A DNA stretch of 64,000 nucleotides from Nymphalis io (Eukaryota > Arthropoda > Insecta > Lepidoptera > Nymphalidae), in the NCBI RefSeq assembly GCF_905147045.1, contig NC_065901.1, positions 496,001 through 560,000 of the forward strand, read 5' to 3'. The stretch's first letter is position 1; each line of letters starts with the position of its first letter. This document shows positions 20,811 through 32,884 of the stretch, piece by piece. The position numbers were made by a program, and so were the translations under genes. The notes under the pieces are model-generated. The model worked only from the letters and a program-made list of their open reading frames with translations. It was not told the origin of the DNA and made no database searches.

Positions 20811-22180
20811 TTCCCAGGAACAAGAGTTATTTTGGGTTACTCAGAACTTTTGGAAAAATCCCAGTAACAATTATTTATTCAACCACGGATTCATAGTCGC
20901 CAACATAGGTAAGTATTTATCCATTAGACCAACGAGGTTTATATAGACGTAACGTTGTTATGTTAATGTAAAACAAACGACTCACAGGGCGTTTTGTAAT
21001 TTATTTTCAAGCGGCACGGTACAACACGGTTGAACTGTCACGACACTATGAGTAACGAAACGAAATTGTATAGCATTGTATGAGGCTTTTATTACTTTGT
21101 CGACGATAACGTCGTGATGTCCACGTCATCGGTGTAATGCTCCGTTACTATAGCACTGCCAGTCTCCTTTTCATACAGTCGTGGCAATGTAAAGCGTTAA
21201 TATGGTTATCTTATAACCAAACTGCTTGCATCGAAGACATTTGCTAGCGATATAAATTGATTTTAAAAATAGAATGAGGGAGTTAGTTTTGTAAATAAAT
21301 TGATAATATCTTAAGAATGAAGTATGTCATTTTATATGTCAGAATCAACTGTTCTCCAATACTTAGAAAGAACCCACAAGAAAAATTTATGAAAGCGATA
21401 CTCGTAACACTTGCCGTAGAACTTCCATGCAGCCTAGCGGCAGTAGCGGCTGTCGGTATTTGTTTTAATTTTTATATTGAATTATAATTTATTTATATTC
21501 AAAAACGTTCTCGTTAATTGAGATGAAATAAATATAGCAGATATGTTCGTTGTCAGTTTGTTGCAGCTGCATCTGCAATCCAATCCAAAAAAAATGGCAT
21601 TGACGTCTACAATATGTAAATCATAAAAGCATTCCCTAGTACGACACACCGCTGACGTCCATTTTAATACCGTGCCGTACTTTGCCTTGTCGTAACTTTT
21701 TTCCATTCGTATTATAAAAATAACAAAAACCCAAATTAAATTGAGATAATTTTATAAAAAACATAACTATAACATTGCGAGCGCGTTAACGATCTTATCA
21801 ATTAGATTCACTGATTGTTATTATATACTGAATCAGATTATATAATTTGCTAATGCTCCGTGTAGACTCATTTGTTATTTATATAAGTATATAAAAATAA
21901 GACAACAAGGGACTCTTACAAAATAACTTTAATATGGTAATGAAGTAACATATTTCACACTTACTTTAATTTTATACTTGTAACTCACAAAAATGCAAAT
22001 TCAAATAGAAACGACGTTTAGTATAATATTATTTTAATATCAGTCTGGCCTACAGAAAAATACTTCTTTACGGATTATGACTTCAAATTTATTAAGTCAA
22101 GAAACAAAATAGCGAGTGGAACGCGGTTCGGAGCGTTCAGCAAATTGGTTAATAAATTAAAAGCGGCAGTCTCAGTGCTG
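20811..22180. other. Unique sequence, no gene seen
   Basis: CGGCACGGTA near 21013 has an inverted match near 21669, too short to call a transposon. The block 21000-21200 is GC-richer and unexplained. Confidence 0.4.
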
Positions 22181-22440
22181 TCGCCGACAGATGGCGCTTG
22201 AAATACGACAGGTATTTAGCATGTTGCAACACGGTCCACGATCCAAATTTTAATTTTATGCTTTACGGGCAATTTTTATATCAATTTTTCCGCGGCGTAC
22301 TTTACATAATTCAAGCGCCGTTCTCGACTGCTCAATTCTCGAGGTCGATGAAGCAATTTTCGGCGAATACGAGTACATATGGTGCTTTGATAGGCATGTG
22401 TACTGTGAAAGGAAATTAAACTAGTACTTCTCCTGCCGCT
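22181..22440. other. Unique GC-richer block with a CTCF-like string
   Basis: CGCCGACAGATGGCGCTT at 22182-22199 holds AGATGGCGC, which resembles insect insulator motifs, and opens a 250-base stretch with less AT bias than its neighbours. One frame from 22198 is open for 73 codons but has no recognised domain. Possible regulatory DNA; inference only. Confidence 0.3.
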
Positions 22441-22720
22441 TTGCTCGCTGTAAATTAATATTTTGTGTATGAATAATAAATCTTACTTTTTACTCTATAT
22501 CACTTTCCAATAAGTACTTCGTAGTAATGGAATACTTCTTTTATTAATTTTAGGAACATGAGTTCATAGACAGCAGCAATACAAGAACTAAATATTTTCT
22601 CTTTACGCCATCGTTACCTCCGACCATAGGATTAAATCCTCACGCTTCAAACTAACCTTAAAAATTAGACCACATATTTAAATAAAATATAATATGTCGA
22701 AGGTGTGTACACTCTGTGTA

Positions 22721-22774
22721 ACTCTTTGTATATTGTTGTTATGCATGAATATATAACAACAATATACAAAGAGT
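22721..22774. repeat. Perfect foldback, 22-bp arms, 10-base loop
   Basis: Arms 22721-22742 and 22753-22774 are exact reverse complements, each beginning or ending in the ACTCTTTGTA / TACAAAGAGT strings. A second small foldback with 9-bp arms around the loop TGT follows at 22783-22803 (GGAATATCA and TGATATTCC). Confidence 0.88.
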
Positions 22775-22804
22775 CGAGAAGGAATATCATGTTGATATTC
22801 CATC

Positions 22805-24060
22805 TTACCCGCGCCTCCAACTTCGAAAGTAACTGTTTGGGTAAACAATTATTGATATTATATTTTCCAAATAAAAACTTCTTCAAAATTATTTAAAAAA
22901 ATGTAATGAAATAGGTTTTTTTATAAAAATAAATTACTATTACTTCAGCTAACATATTACCATAACATATTCTATTTTAATCTTATTTAAAATATCTAAA
23001 TGAATTGAAAAATGTATATTCTTTTAGGATTTAAAACGAATCAAATACAATAATTACAAAGATAATCCTATACTCGATGTTCATTTAGCTCAAATCAACG
23101 AACACTTACTTCAAAATCTCAAGACTTTCCTTTACAACGATACAACAACTAGTAATCCCAACATTTTTAATGAATATGTCACCCCTCTCCTCCGGTATTA
23201 CAATCAATGGTGACAATATAAAATATTGAAGTACAATATTTATAAAATCAAATAAATTCCTTAATAAAAAGACAATTTCGTCATTAATTACAATAAAAAT
23301 ATAATAAACAACAACATATTCAAGCACATTTAAAAAAAATGAATTAATTATGATGAGCCATTTCACACAGTTTCATGATAAGACGCGCCAGGATTAACAG
23401 TTAAATATACACCCAGATAGCCTTAGGATGTACGTGATGAGTAAAAACTGGAGATACAAGAAAGATGTAAAAAATAAAATACAAACATGCCAAAAAACTG
23501 TTAATTAAATATATAATACGGCTCTTTTTCGTCTGCACACTTAACCTGTCTTATTTATTTTTAATGAACAATGTATATTATACTCTTTAAATTACTATTT
23601 TTATTTTATTACTTTGTTATAAAAATTATAAAAATTATATAGTCATTTTATTAATAGAGAATGAAATTTTTAGATAAAAAGTTAAATTATATTAATATCT
23701 CACTCATAAATGAAGGCAATACTGTCCATACGTTTAAATTAAGAGTAAAAAACTTTTCATTTTCGTCACGACAAACACATGCTTATATGTATATAGAACA
23801 TATGTATATTTCATTTATTTTGGTACAAGCTTAGTGTTAGAAAGTGAAGTCATCGTAAACTAATTGTTTTTTAATAGTCTTTTAAATTATTTTCACTGCA
23901 CGTACATCCATACAATTAGGGTGCCTGGAAGAAATATCTTATAAGGATAAGCTTTCTCAACAATTTGTTCATGTTAAAAATCTACACGCCCGGTGTTTTA
24001 TTATCTACCTATAAATAACAAATAATATATATAAAATAGGTATATATAAAATGAACAAAT
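22805..24060. other. Very AT-rich unique sequence, no gene seen
   Basis: Several short open frames exist on both strands, but all are dominated by Ile, Phe, Tyr, Asn and Lys, as expected from base composition. Confidence 0.4.
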
Positions 24061-24070
24061 TCTTTGCGCT

Positions 24071-24310
24071 ATTGGGGCTTTGAATAGTGTTTTGTCACGT
24101 TTTGGTTAACGTGTCGATCGTGCGACGTGACGTCACGTGCTCTCTGATTTATGAAAGAATAGGTAGCCCCAATGTGATCGGTTGTAGGCCGTAACGCGTG
24201 ACGGCTTTCGGAGAGGTGACGGACCTCAGCGACAAATGGAAAACCCAGTTCTATTTTGTTATCTTAAAATAGTAAATAGTTTTTGCGCGTTACGAGCAGC
24301 CCCATTTTAT
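24071..24310. other. GC-richer block with a CRE-type palindrome
   Basis: ACGTGACGTCACGT at 24125-24138 is a 14-bp palindrome around the full CRE site TGACGTCA. ATTGGGGCT (24071-24079) and AGCCCCAAT (24165-24173) are a 9-bp inverted pair flanking it. CGTAACGCGTGACGGC follows. No open frame and no repeat match. It could be a regulatory element or part of an unrecognised transposon. Confidence 0.4.
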
Positions 24311-24354
24311 TACAGTGACCTGTTAGTTCTTAAACAAATCGCCACTCACCAAAA

Positions 24355-24588
24355 TTCAAGGTTCAAGCCCGACCAAGCACAGATGAAATTTCTTGTACTT
24401 AAATAGTATTTATGTTTCATCTCGGTGATGAATCAAACATCGTGAGGTAAACTACATGTCTCGAATGAAAATATGTCATATGTATATCCACCAAACCGCA
24501 CTACAACAGCGTGATGAAATAAGCTCCAATTATCCTCAAAACGAGAGGCTTTAGTCCAGCAGTGGGAGATTTACAAGATGTTAAATGC
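24355..24588 (+). repeat. Family B SINE, decayed copy
   Basis: Starts near the B box (GGTTCAAGCCC), keeps CATCGTGAGGTAAACTACAT, and ends with TTTAGTCCAGCAGTGGGA. The A-box part of the head is gone. Confidence 0.7.
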
Positions 24589-25079
24589 AACTTAAGGGTT
24601 AGATCACGAAGGAGATTAATGGTAATCAGCTTGACCTTCCCTGGCTCGTAATGACGTGGTTAATAAGATTTTCAGCAAAATAAGCTTATAATTAGAGAAT
24701 GAAGGAACTTACAAAGGGAGAGCATCAGTCAAGCTTACTACTTAATCAAGATCAGAAAAGACTTTCTTGTACAGGAAAAACAATTTATACTGTTAATGAC
24801 AAAGGAACTGAGCGAAAATATAGCTTTAGCTTTATGCAAAGGGAAATTATCAACGTATTTCGGTCGCAATGTGAAAGGAATCGTCTTTCTTCAGAGCGCT
24901 TCCGAGACGTAAGTGGCTTAATATTTGGGCGAAAACGTTTTTAATACGTTGTTACAAAGGGTCTGTGATTCATTAAAGACACAAGCTGGTAAACGCGTGC
25001 ATTACATTAATTAAAAGGTTTAAAAATTAAAAATAAACAAATAAAATATTACATATTCTATTTCACTTATATATTTTAA

Positions 25080-25345
25080 TTACCTGCTGATGGCCATGGC
25101 GCTGCCTGATTTCTTACATCGCCAATGCACAACTAGCCTTGGAAATAAAGGTCCCTTGTGCCTGTACTAACACTGGAGCAATCAGCCTTCCAACCGGAAC
25201 ACAACAATATTAAGTGTTGCAGTTTGGCGGAAGTACCGCCCACCCAAACGGGCCAACAATCACAGAAGTAAATATTTATAACAACGCTAATATCTATGGG
25301 TAGTATTGATCACTAAAGATAAGGTGGCCCAATTTTCACTCCAAT
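25080..25345 (-). repeat. Family A repeat, rearranged copy
   Basis: Bases 25084-25258 match family A in reverse. From about 25262 the family's own plus-strand 3' part appears (AATATCTATGGG, TTGATCACT, AAGGTGGCCC), so the copy is split into two opposed pieces. Confidence 0.65.
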
Positions 25346-26890
25346 AATAAATACAAAAAATATCATAAAAAATATTATAAAATTCAATGTATTATCTGAT
25401 CAAACTAAAAAAAAGTTTAATTACAATGTATAAAATAATATTATTTCAAACGTTACTAAGATTTCTTTGTTTCGAATAAATGGAAGGAGGAAAAATGGAG
25501 GTCTTTTCCACATTGTGATTGTTCTATTCACACTAGACTGTGATTAACATTCAGCAGCGCGCTGGTGACGCTCTTTAATGGTTTCAATTGTGAAGAAAAT
25601 TTTATTGCATTGAATGGAGCTGCGGAGAAATTTGCCTCGAATGAAACCTTTTAAACCGCACCTCGGTATTGATTTTGTGGCCGCATATTAAAATACTACT
25701 TTAAGTTTATTTATTTACGAATACATTACAGTTTTCAATATATATTTATAGTTCATTCAACGTATACTTAGTATTATTTTAATATTTGATTTTTTTATTA
25801 TTTACAAATACAGTATAATTTATCATTAATATAATTAATAATATAGTATAATTAATTAAATAACGATTTCCCTTGTACAAGGGTAGAATATATTGCAAAA
25901 AAACCTTATTTGTATTTAGACAGCGAAGGCGATATAACTTGTCCAATTACCAGTATATTCAGTTACAGTACTTTTAATTAAAGTTGACGAAGATAGGATA
26001 GCCATTATCACTCCTAGTTTCGAATTGTCGACATTTATTTCATTCTTACAAAGGGATTACTGTAACATTTGTACAACAAAATTTTGAATGTAGAATTCTT
26101 GTTCATTCTATTTATTAATACAGACTAAAAAATATTGCTATTAAATTATATAACAGTTCTTATAAACTTTAAAAACTAAATCATTTTACATATACAAATT
26201 AACAATAAAAGACAGTTTTGTTTAGCCCATTTCCCGTGTTTTGTTACGTTGCCGCTGTTCTGAAGTTTTAATTGTTTTAAACTAAACATAAAGCTTAAGC
26301 ACTGAACACTGAGACAAAACTACAAGCCGTTTGAAATTCCTACGCAGCGACTGCCCGGAAGCATTTCACTATTATTAAAGGCACGTTAATGAGGCTTGGA
26401 CTCGCTCTTGGATTTTTTTTCTCCGCTCCTTAGCATCAAAAGTTTCCCTTTGCAAAATGCTAATGAGAATTCCTATGTTAATTGCCTCGCGCTGTTGGAA
26501 TATATAATTGCATATATTGTTTCCCTCGTTTTAACGACGGGAAGTGGGACGAGATTTCGAGATAATTTGTGTTCCAATTAGTGTTCAAATAAGATGTCAA
26601 ATCGTGTACAAAGTAAATAATAAGATATGTCTGTGAGAACATGGAATATTAAACAATACTAAATATACATTATTAATTGTATAAATGTATAAATATTAAA
26701 TTTACATTAAAATGTTATATTATTTATTTATTGCTGTCAATCAAAGTTTAAATGTAATTAAATGATAAAAAAAAAATAAGATTTTAATAGAAAGAGAAAA
26801 GGCAAACGCTATCCCTCGAAATATTAACATTCTTTTATATTAAATGAATAAATAAGAATCTTTCTTTTACTTAATTACTTGATGTTGTAT
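25346..26890. other. Unique AT-rich sequence, no gene seen
   Basis: Mixed-composition patches at 25550-25690 and 26220-26580 stand out mildly. The 61-codon frame at 26396 shows no family resemblance. Confidence 0.4.
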
Positions 26891-26892
26891 GT

Positions 26893-27027
26893 TGTGCAAG
26901 CCCCTCTAGGTAGGTAAATCCCACTTATTAGATATTCTACCCCACACAGTTATATTTCGGATTGCTATGCACTGTCTGCAGTAAGAATAAGCCAGTGTAA
27001 CTACAAGCACAGGGGACATAACCTTGG
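26893..27027 (+). repeat. Family A repeat, 5' half
   Basis: TGTGCAAGCCCCTCTAGGTA through ACAGGGGACATAACCTTGG. The 3' half is missing. Confidence 0.7.
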
Positions 27028-28002
27028 CGTATTGTGATTTTTTTTCTTCATATTCTTAACACAAGAAAAATAATTATACGTTTTGTTTCTATTGATTTTT
27101 TATAAATAATTGCACAGCATAAATGTAGTATAATACAAATTATTTTAATACACTTACTAAGCCATTTATTAAAAACTATAACCTTTTGAATGCGCAATTT
27201 ATTTTAATTGCAGGCTTTGTTAATATTATGTCATTGTTTGTTTATTGAAATCTATTAATATACAATAAATTATCAAAATTTAATACGTTTGATCAGTAGT
27301 CTTGGTGATTAATCTTGTAGAACAGGAACCAGGCACATATTGCGACAGATGTTTCAAATACCAACATCGAAACATCTAATAAATGATACATATATATTCA
27401 TTGCAGTATTATATACAACACAATTGAAATTAACAAGTTAAATTAGAATTAATTGACTTGTAAATATCGATGTGACAGCGTTTTGAATTCCGGACAACCA
27501 CCACAGTTAAGTTTAACCATTAAATAGTTTTTTTTATCAAGAATAATTCATCGCACTATCTAAATAAAACATTCACAACTAATTAAGTTGCTTGTACGGG
27601 TCTTAATTTGGTTTTAATACTGGCTCGATAAGAACTCGGGTCATTCTTGCTCGAGCTGTCGGTGCGTACAGACCTCTTATGTTATATCACTGAATAAAAC
27701 ATATTGATAAATAATCAGTTGACATTTTTTACTATAGTAATTGTAAAAAAGATATATATACATTATCAGTGAGTATAAGCGACCATTCTCATGGAAAGGG
27801 TAATTGCGATATCAGCTATGCTGACGTCATCCTCTTTTAAAAACACATCGGAATTGGTTTCTTGTTATATACTAGATATGAAAGTAACAAATTTTAAGTG
27901 TCCACTGAACAAGCCAAGCTACCTCAACATAGCAAAAGTAATGGTTTATTTTACCGTCAAAAAATATTTGATTCATATTTCCGTATTCCGCTTTGAAGAA
28001 TG

Positions 28003-28135
28003 AGTGAGTCAGTTTAACTTCTTTAAGTAAGCGACGCATTGGCAGTGTAAAGCATCATTACAATTTCGTCCACTGTCCATGTCTTAGTGGCGATGATCAC
28101 TTACTATCAATGAGCTATTTGTCTCTCTGCATAAT
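28003..28135 (+). repeat. Family A repeat, decayed 3' half
   Basis: GAGTGAGTCAGTTTAACT, GCGACGCATTGGCAGTGTAA and GATCACTTACTATCAATGAG follow the family order with many changes. Confidence 0.55.
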
Positions 28136-28804
28136 ATATCCAAAATGAAATTGAAAAATTTAAAGGCAAAATAGAAGCATAAAACTTTTTTATTCACATC
28201 TCATAAAAATGATGACCTGAGAAAAACCGGCGAAATAAACTCAACAGTTTGTTTGTTTCATTAAACTTGTATGATTACAATAATGAATTATTTTAATTTT
28301 GAAACGGCCTAGAGGTGGACATTTTATCGTCTGATCGTTTATATATTTAGTTATAGCAAAAAGAGATCTCTATTTTTGTCATACATTTTTTGTATTTAAG
28401 CACAAATATAATACTAGAAATCGAGTCAAATTAGTGAAAAAAAGGTTCACAGTCTTCTATGTGTAGAACAATTTATATACTCATTACGTCATATTAAATA
28501 ATATAAACGTATACTGGGTTGCAAGTAGACGAACAAACGACCTACATATATGTTATATTAATAAATGTACCAATGCTACGTCGTAGCATATCGTAGCGCA
28601 AGTAGTTGCGGTAGGTAAATTTAGATGTAGGTATCATAATTAACATTTTCGCTTATTTGGAATGCAATTCTGGAACTCTATAATAGTAGTATAATATTAT
28701 TACTACAATTAAACTTGTGTAAATGTTTTAATTATGTTTTCATTACATTACTAACGAAGTGATTAAGAAAGGAATAATTATTGTTTGATTTATTATTGCT
28801 GAAT

Positions 28805-28930
28805 ATTTCTATTTATTTTTCATCTTAGCTCACAATAGCCCTCTCCCAAAGGCTTCCAGCTCTACGCATTTTTTGTCCAGTCGGATTCCGTCCACTTAAG
28901 GTCGTGGGTTCACTTTGGTTGGGTTGTCTT
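28805..28930 (-). pseudogene. Possible LINE C-terminal remnant
   Basis: On the minus strand one frame reads D-W-T-K-N-A, stop, S-W-K-P-L-G-E-G-Y, which resembles the decayed end of an RTE-type ORF (W..L-G-E-A-Y pattern). Short and interrupted, so weak. Confidence 0.3.
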
Positions 28931-29384
28931 TCAAGAACCACGGTCCCTGAACATACATAATATGTAATACGACAAAGATTTAAAAAACATATTCGATTTG
29001 AATGTTCCTTTGAATTGTTGTGATCTGTTTATATAAAAAATGAATGAGAATGGAAATTGACATTTATGTTGAATAAAAGCATGAAGTTATTCATGAAAAG
29101 GGAACGTAAATACATAAAGACGTCGTAAACAGGTTCGAGTTGATAAAATATTATTCTGTTTCCGGTTAGAGGATACATTGTACAGTGAAACAAGCATTGA
29201 GAAATTGTTGATTTGCATTTTTAAAGTTCGTGTTAAGTAATCAACTATATTTATGAAATTTTGCTTACATGTTAGAAGTACAGAAAACGTAATACACCTG
29301 AAACTGGTATTATACTAATTTAATGTATATTTTATATAATTATCTGTCATGAATTATCTGAATATTGAAACAGAGTAACTTTTA

Positions 29385-29530
29385 ACTTTCTTGCCGGTTC
29401 TTCTCGATAGAATCTGTATTCTAAACCGATGGCAGCTTTACATTTAATAATACGATGTAACATAACGGCTTAAAATTGCTTGTAAAAGCCTAATGAATTA
29501 AGTGTATGTAGATTGTATTTGAAAATATTT
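29385..29530 (+). repeat. Family F repeat, LINE 3'-end-like
   Basis: TTGCCGGTTCTTCTCGATAG followed by ACCGATGGCAGCTTTACATT and TGCTTGTAAAAGCCTAATGA. This is a common lepidopteran 3'-end sequence. A further fragment is at 41527. Confidence 0.6.
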
Positions 29531-30112
29531 GTAATAAAATAAATATATATTATAAAATAATTTCCTTAAATATTAAAATCGAAGCTTTGAAAATCATAAG
29601 CTGTTAAAGTAAAACTTTCGTCTAAGAAGCTTAACTCTCCTCATTCAAATTTAATATTAAACATAATTTATTAATTTCATGTAATAATATTTTAATAATT
29701 ATAATAACAAAATATATCCAAGCAAAAAAAATCCTTATGAGTAAATCTATCATCACCAAAAAGCATACGATGTAATATCACATCTATATTATATTATTAA
29801 TGTTTTTTCCGTCCTAAATTTGCTGTATTTCATAAGGCGCCTAATATAAAACACGACTAATCTCTTTGATACATATTTAAGCGCCACACAAACAGGAGCT
29901 GAACATTTACGTTTTTCTTAATAAACGTTATTGTAATGGGCTTATGAGGCAATGTTTTGTAAATCCAGCGAGGACTAAATGGCCCATTGCGGAACGAATG
30001 TGGATTTCTACTGAATTAGTATAACAGACCTCTCTTTTAATTTACATATAATGTTAAAATTCACATGCAAGTTATTAAGCAATGTTATTTAATTTTGTTT
30101 GTGTTTTATTTG

Positions 30113-30330
30113 CAATATGGCTCAGTGGCTACAACACATTAATCCTATACACAGATTAAGGCTTCAAATCCCAGCGTGCACTTCTAAGTTTTCGTATGCT
30201 TAATTTGTTTTTTTTTTATAATTAATCTTGTGCATGTGTCGAATGAAATTCTGCCACGTGTATGCCATGAATCGGAGCAGCGTTGTGGAAACTCCAAATC
30301 TTCTCAAGCCTTACCTCGTCCAGACACTTA
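30113..30330 (+). repeat. Family B SINE, decayed copy
   Basis: GCAATATGGCTCAGTGGCTA (A box region), GGCTTCAAATCCCAGCGTGC (B box region) and ATGAAATTCTGCCACGTGTA follow the family order. The last part of the 3' end is lost. Confidence 0.7.
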
Positions 30331-30649
30331 TAGGCAGTTGCTTTACGTTGTTATATTCTAATGCGATTGGATTTTAGCAAGATAATCACATTATATTATG
30401 TAATATTCAAGATTTTCATAATTTTTTGGTGAAATAACGTCAAGTACAAACATTAATATTGCTATGTTTCAGTTTCGAGCATAACTAAGCGACATATTAG
30501 ATCCTATGTCAGAAGTAAACTTCTTAAATTACCAGTTTTTCGAAAGTGGTAATTTTCCATCTTAGGATGAAAAACCTTTTAACCACTAACCTTCAAGTGG
30601 TTTATTTACTTCTAGCTCACAAGCTACAATCATACTTATATTATAAAGA

Positions 30650-30908
30650 GATAATAATATCCTGGGACATTATTCACATACGGCCATCTGATCCCAAATT
30701 AAGCAGAGCTTGTGCTATGGAAACCAGACAACTGATATACTACATATACTACTTTTTTTTTGTAAATACATACTGATATAGATATACACCCAGAATCAGG
30801 ACAAACAGACATGTTCATGCACACAAATGTCTGTCCTGGGTGGGAATCGAACCCACGACCTTCGGCGTGAATGGCAGGTATCTACCAAACACACCAAACG
30901 GCTCGTCA
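30650..30908 (-). mobile_element. Family C tRNA-derived SINE
   Basis: The right end holds GGGAATCGAACCCACGACC, the reverse of a B box, and ends at CGGCTCGTC, the reverse of the head. The left end has an ATA-rich tail (GATAATAATATCC). A second copy in the other orientation is at 39038. Confidence 0.7.
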
Positions 30909-31640
30909 AAGTCGATAAGTTTTAATTTTGTATATGTTTTCTAGTGATTTGCGTAAAAACTAATCTGATTGATTGAAACTTACATATTTTTTCATTTTAT
31001 TGTTTTAGACTACACTAGGCTATAACTTGAATATGTCGACGTGTTGCATATTTTTCAAGATATAGCTTGACATGTGGACATATTCGAAAGGTTCAGGCGT
31101 TCTTGGATGCGACGTTGCCAAAAGTATAACAAATACACACAATCTTCATGAGATTTTCTGTATTAAAAAATAATAGTCGGGTGTCTAGAAAATTGATAAA
31201 AAACACCGTATTAAACATATATGATAAATAAATCTGTTTAAAACTCTAGTACATAAAACTATAATTACAATAAAACATATTCTTATATCGCTCGCAGTTC
31301 CTAGGAAAAGCCTCCATATTGATTTATCTGACCCGTTTTCCTGCTGGAGACAGACGTGTGTAGGTAATAATATAAACGAGACATTTATTCTGACCAGGTA
31401 AAAGTAGTTCATTACGAGGAAAACTTTCAGTCCAATGAAATAATAAATAACTATTTTACTTACAGCGTATCATCAGAGGGTTGACTTAAAAACAAATAAA
31501 AAATTATGTAATTATTTATATTTGTATTCGTTTATAATTTATTATGATATATTTTGTACATTTAATATTATTCTATGGTCACATATGTATGTTTTTGTTA
31601 TTGTTATCAGTGGAGCGAATCTGCCGTGCCATATTTGCGG
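30909..31640. other. Unique AT-rich sequence, no gene seen
   Basis: Open frames of 61-75 codons on both strands are compositional. No repeat family recognised. Confidence 0.4.
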
Positions 31641-31644
31641 ACAC

Positions 31645-31944
31645 TGGTGGTAGTAGGGCTTTGTGCAAGCTCGTCTGGGTAGGTACCACCCACTCATCAG
31701 ATATTCTACCGCAAAACAGCAATACTTGATATTGTTGTGTTCCGGTTTGAAGGGTGAGTGAGCCAGTGTAATTACAGGCACAAGGGACATAAAATCTTAG
31801 TTCCCAAGGTTGGTGGCGCATTGGATATGTAAGCGATGGTTGACATTTCTTACAATGCCAATGTCTAAGAGCGTTGGTGACCACTTACCATCAGGTGGCC
31901 CATATGCTCGTCCGCCTTCCTACTCTATAAAAAAAAAAAAAAAA
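31645..31944 (+). mobile_element. Family A repeat, complete and young (reference copy)
   Basis: About 300 bp. It begins GGTGGTAGTAGGGCTTTGTG, passes CACCCACTCATCAGATATTC, TTCCGGTTTGAAGGGTGAGT, GTTCCCAAGGTTGGTGGCGC and CCACTTACCATCAGGTGG (31881-31898), and ends TATAAAAAA with about 15 A. At least eight copies in the window share its 5' boundary, so it is a defined unit. I see no clear pol III B box. It is either a SINE-like unit or the 3' region of a CR1-type LINE. Confidence 0.9.
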
Positions 31945-32089
31945 TTTCTTTTAATTTTTAAAAATACTGAGAAACACTATAGCACAATACTTTGTATCTC
32001 ACAAAATATAATGATCTGTTTTGACTAAAAACTACACAACCCAATACATACAGTATTTTGTCTAAACAGAACTTCTATTTTTGTACACC

Positions 32090-32121
32090 TTTTTATATAT
32101 ATATATTTTATATATATAAAA

Positions 32122-32158
<37 letters not shown>
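32090..32158. repeat. TA-rich simple repeat
   Basis: TATATATA runs broken by TTTTA and AAAATA, self-complementary over much of the length. Confidence 0.9.
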
Positions 32159-32159
<1 letters not shown>

Positions 32160-32298
32160 TGTTTTGTCGTAACAAGCTCTCGAAAAAGCCTCACAGTGAT
32201 GCAGGCTATGTCCATTTTTTACTGTTTATTTTAAATATTTTATTTTATGTCATATGAATGTCATGAAAGGAGTTATAACTGAAAACAATCCCTGATAC

Positions 32299-32480
32299 AC
32301 TGTACTCACCAGACCTAGTTCCAACTGATTACCGTTTTTTTCGGAATATAGATAATTTATTACAAGGGAATAATTTTAAAGCTTAAAACCTTAAAAGAGT
32401 TCATCGATTCTCATCCCTTTGATGTCTACCATAGAAGTAAACTTCAATACATTTTTATACAAACAGACAATTTCATAGAT
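32299..32480 (+). pseudogene. Mariner transposase C-terminal remnant
   Basis: A frame starting near 32308 reads Y-S-P-D-L-V-P-T-D-Y then R-F-F-R-N-I-D-N-L-L-Q-G, the region around the third catalytic Asp of a mariner D,D34D transposase. A later stretch reads L-K-E-F-I-D-S and F-D-V-Y-H-R, matching the family's next block. TGTTTTGTCGTAAC at about 32159 and, inverted, TTCCGACAAAACA at about 32569 may be remains of terminal repeats. The N-terminal two thirds is missing. It resembles the copy at 57357 in type. Confidence 0.7.
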
Positions 32481-32820
32481 ATCACCTCATATTTCGGCCA
32501 TAACTAGTTGTGACATGAAACAACTTTTAATACAGATTTTTGTAATAACGAGTATTTGATGTTATAGGTTCCGACAAAACATGATTTTGACTAAAAATGC
32601 GAGAATTTTTTTTCTACGAGTAAATGTACTCATCTATGTGTAAACATACTCAAAATTTAAAAATATCGGACATATTCAAGAGTTTATGAAAAATTTACAA
32701 AAAATATATAAAAACGTGATTTCCCAAAAGTGCTTGTTTTTTAGATACAGTGTATTGTCATGGCAGGGCAGGAATGTATACTTCCTTAACAGTTTATACA
32801 TGACTGGATAAATGGGTATA

Positions 32821-32884
32821 TTAAGCTTATATAGATAAGCTTAAACCAAATAATTGACTCAATATAGATTGTCAATTATTTGGT
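32821..32884. repeat. Two adjacent perfect foldbacks
   Basis: First: TTAAGCTTAT (32821-32830), loop ATAG, exact reverse complement 32835-32844. Second, starting at the next base: ACCAAATAATTGAC (32845-32858), 12-base loop, exact reverse complement 32871-32884. Confidence 0.88.

Noticed and set aside
21013..21678. 10-bp inverted match CGGCACGGTA / TACCGTGCCG as transposon ends
   Set aside because: Too short, with no target duplication and no further similarity inward.
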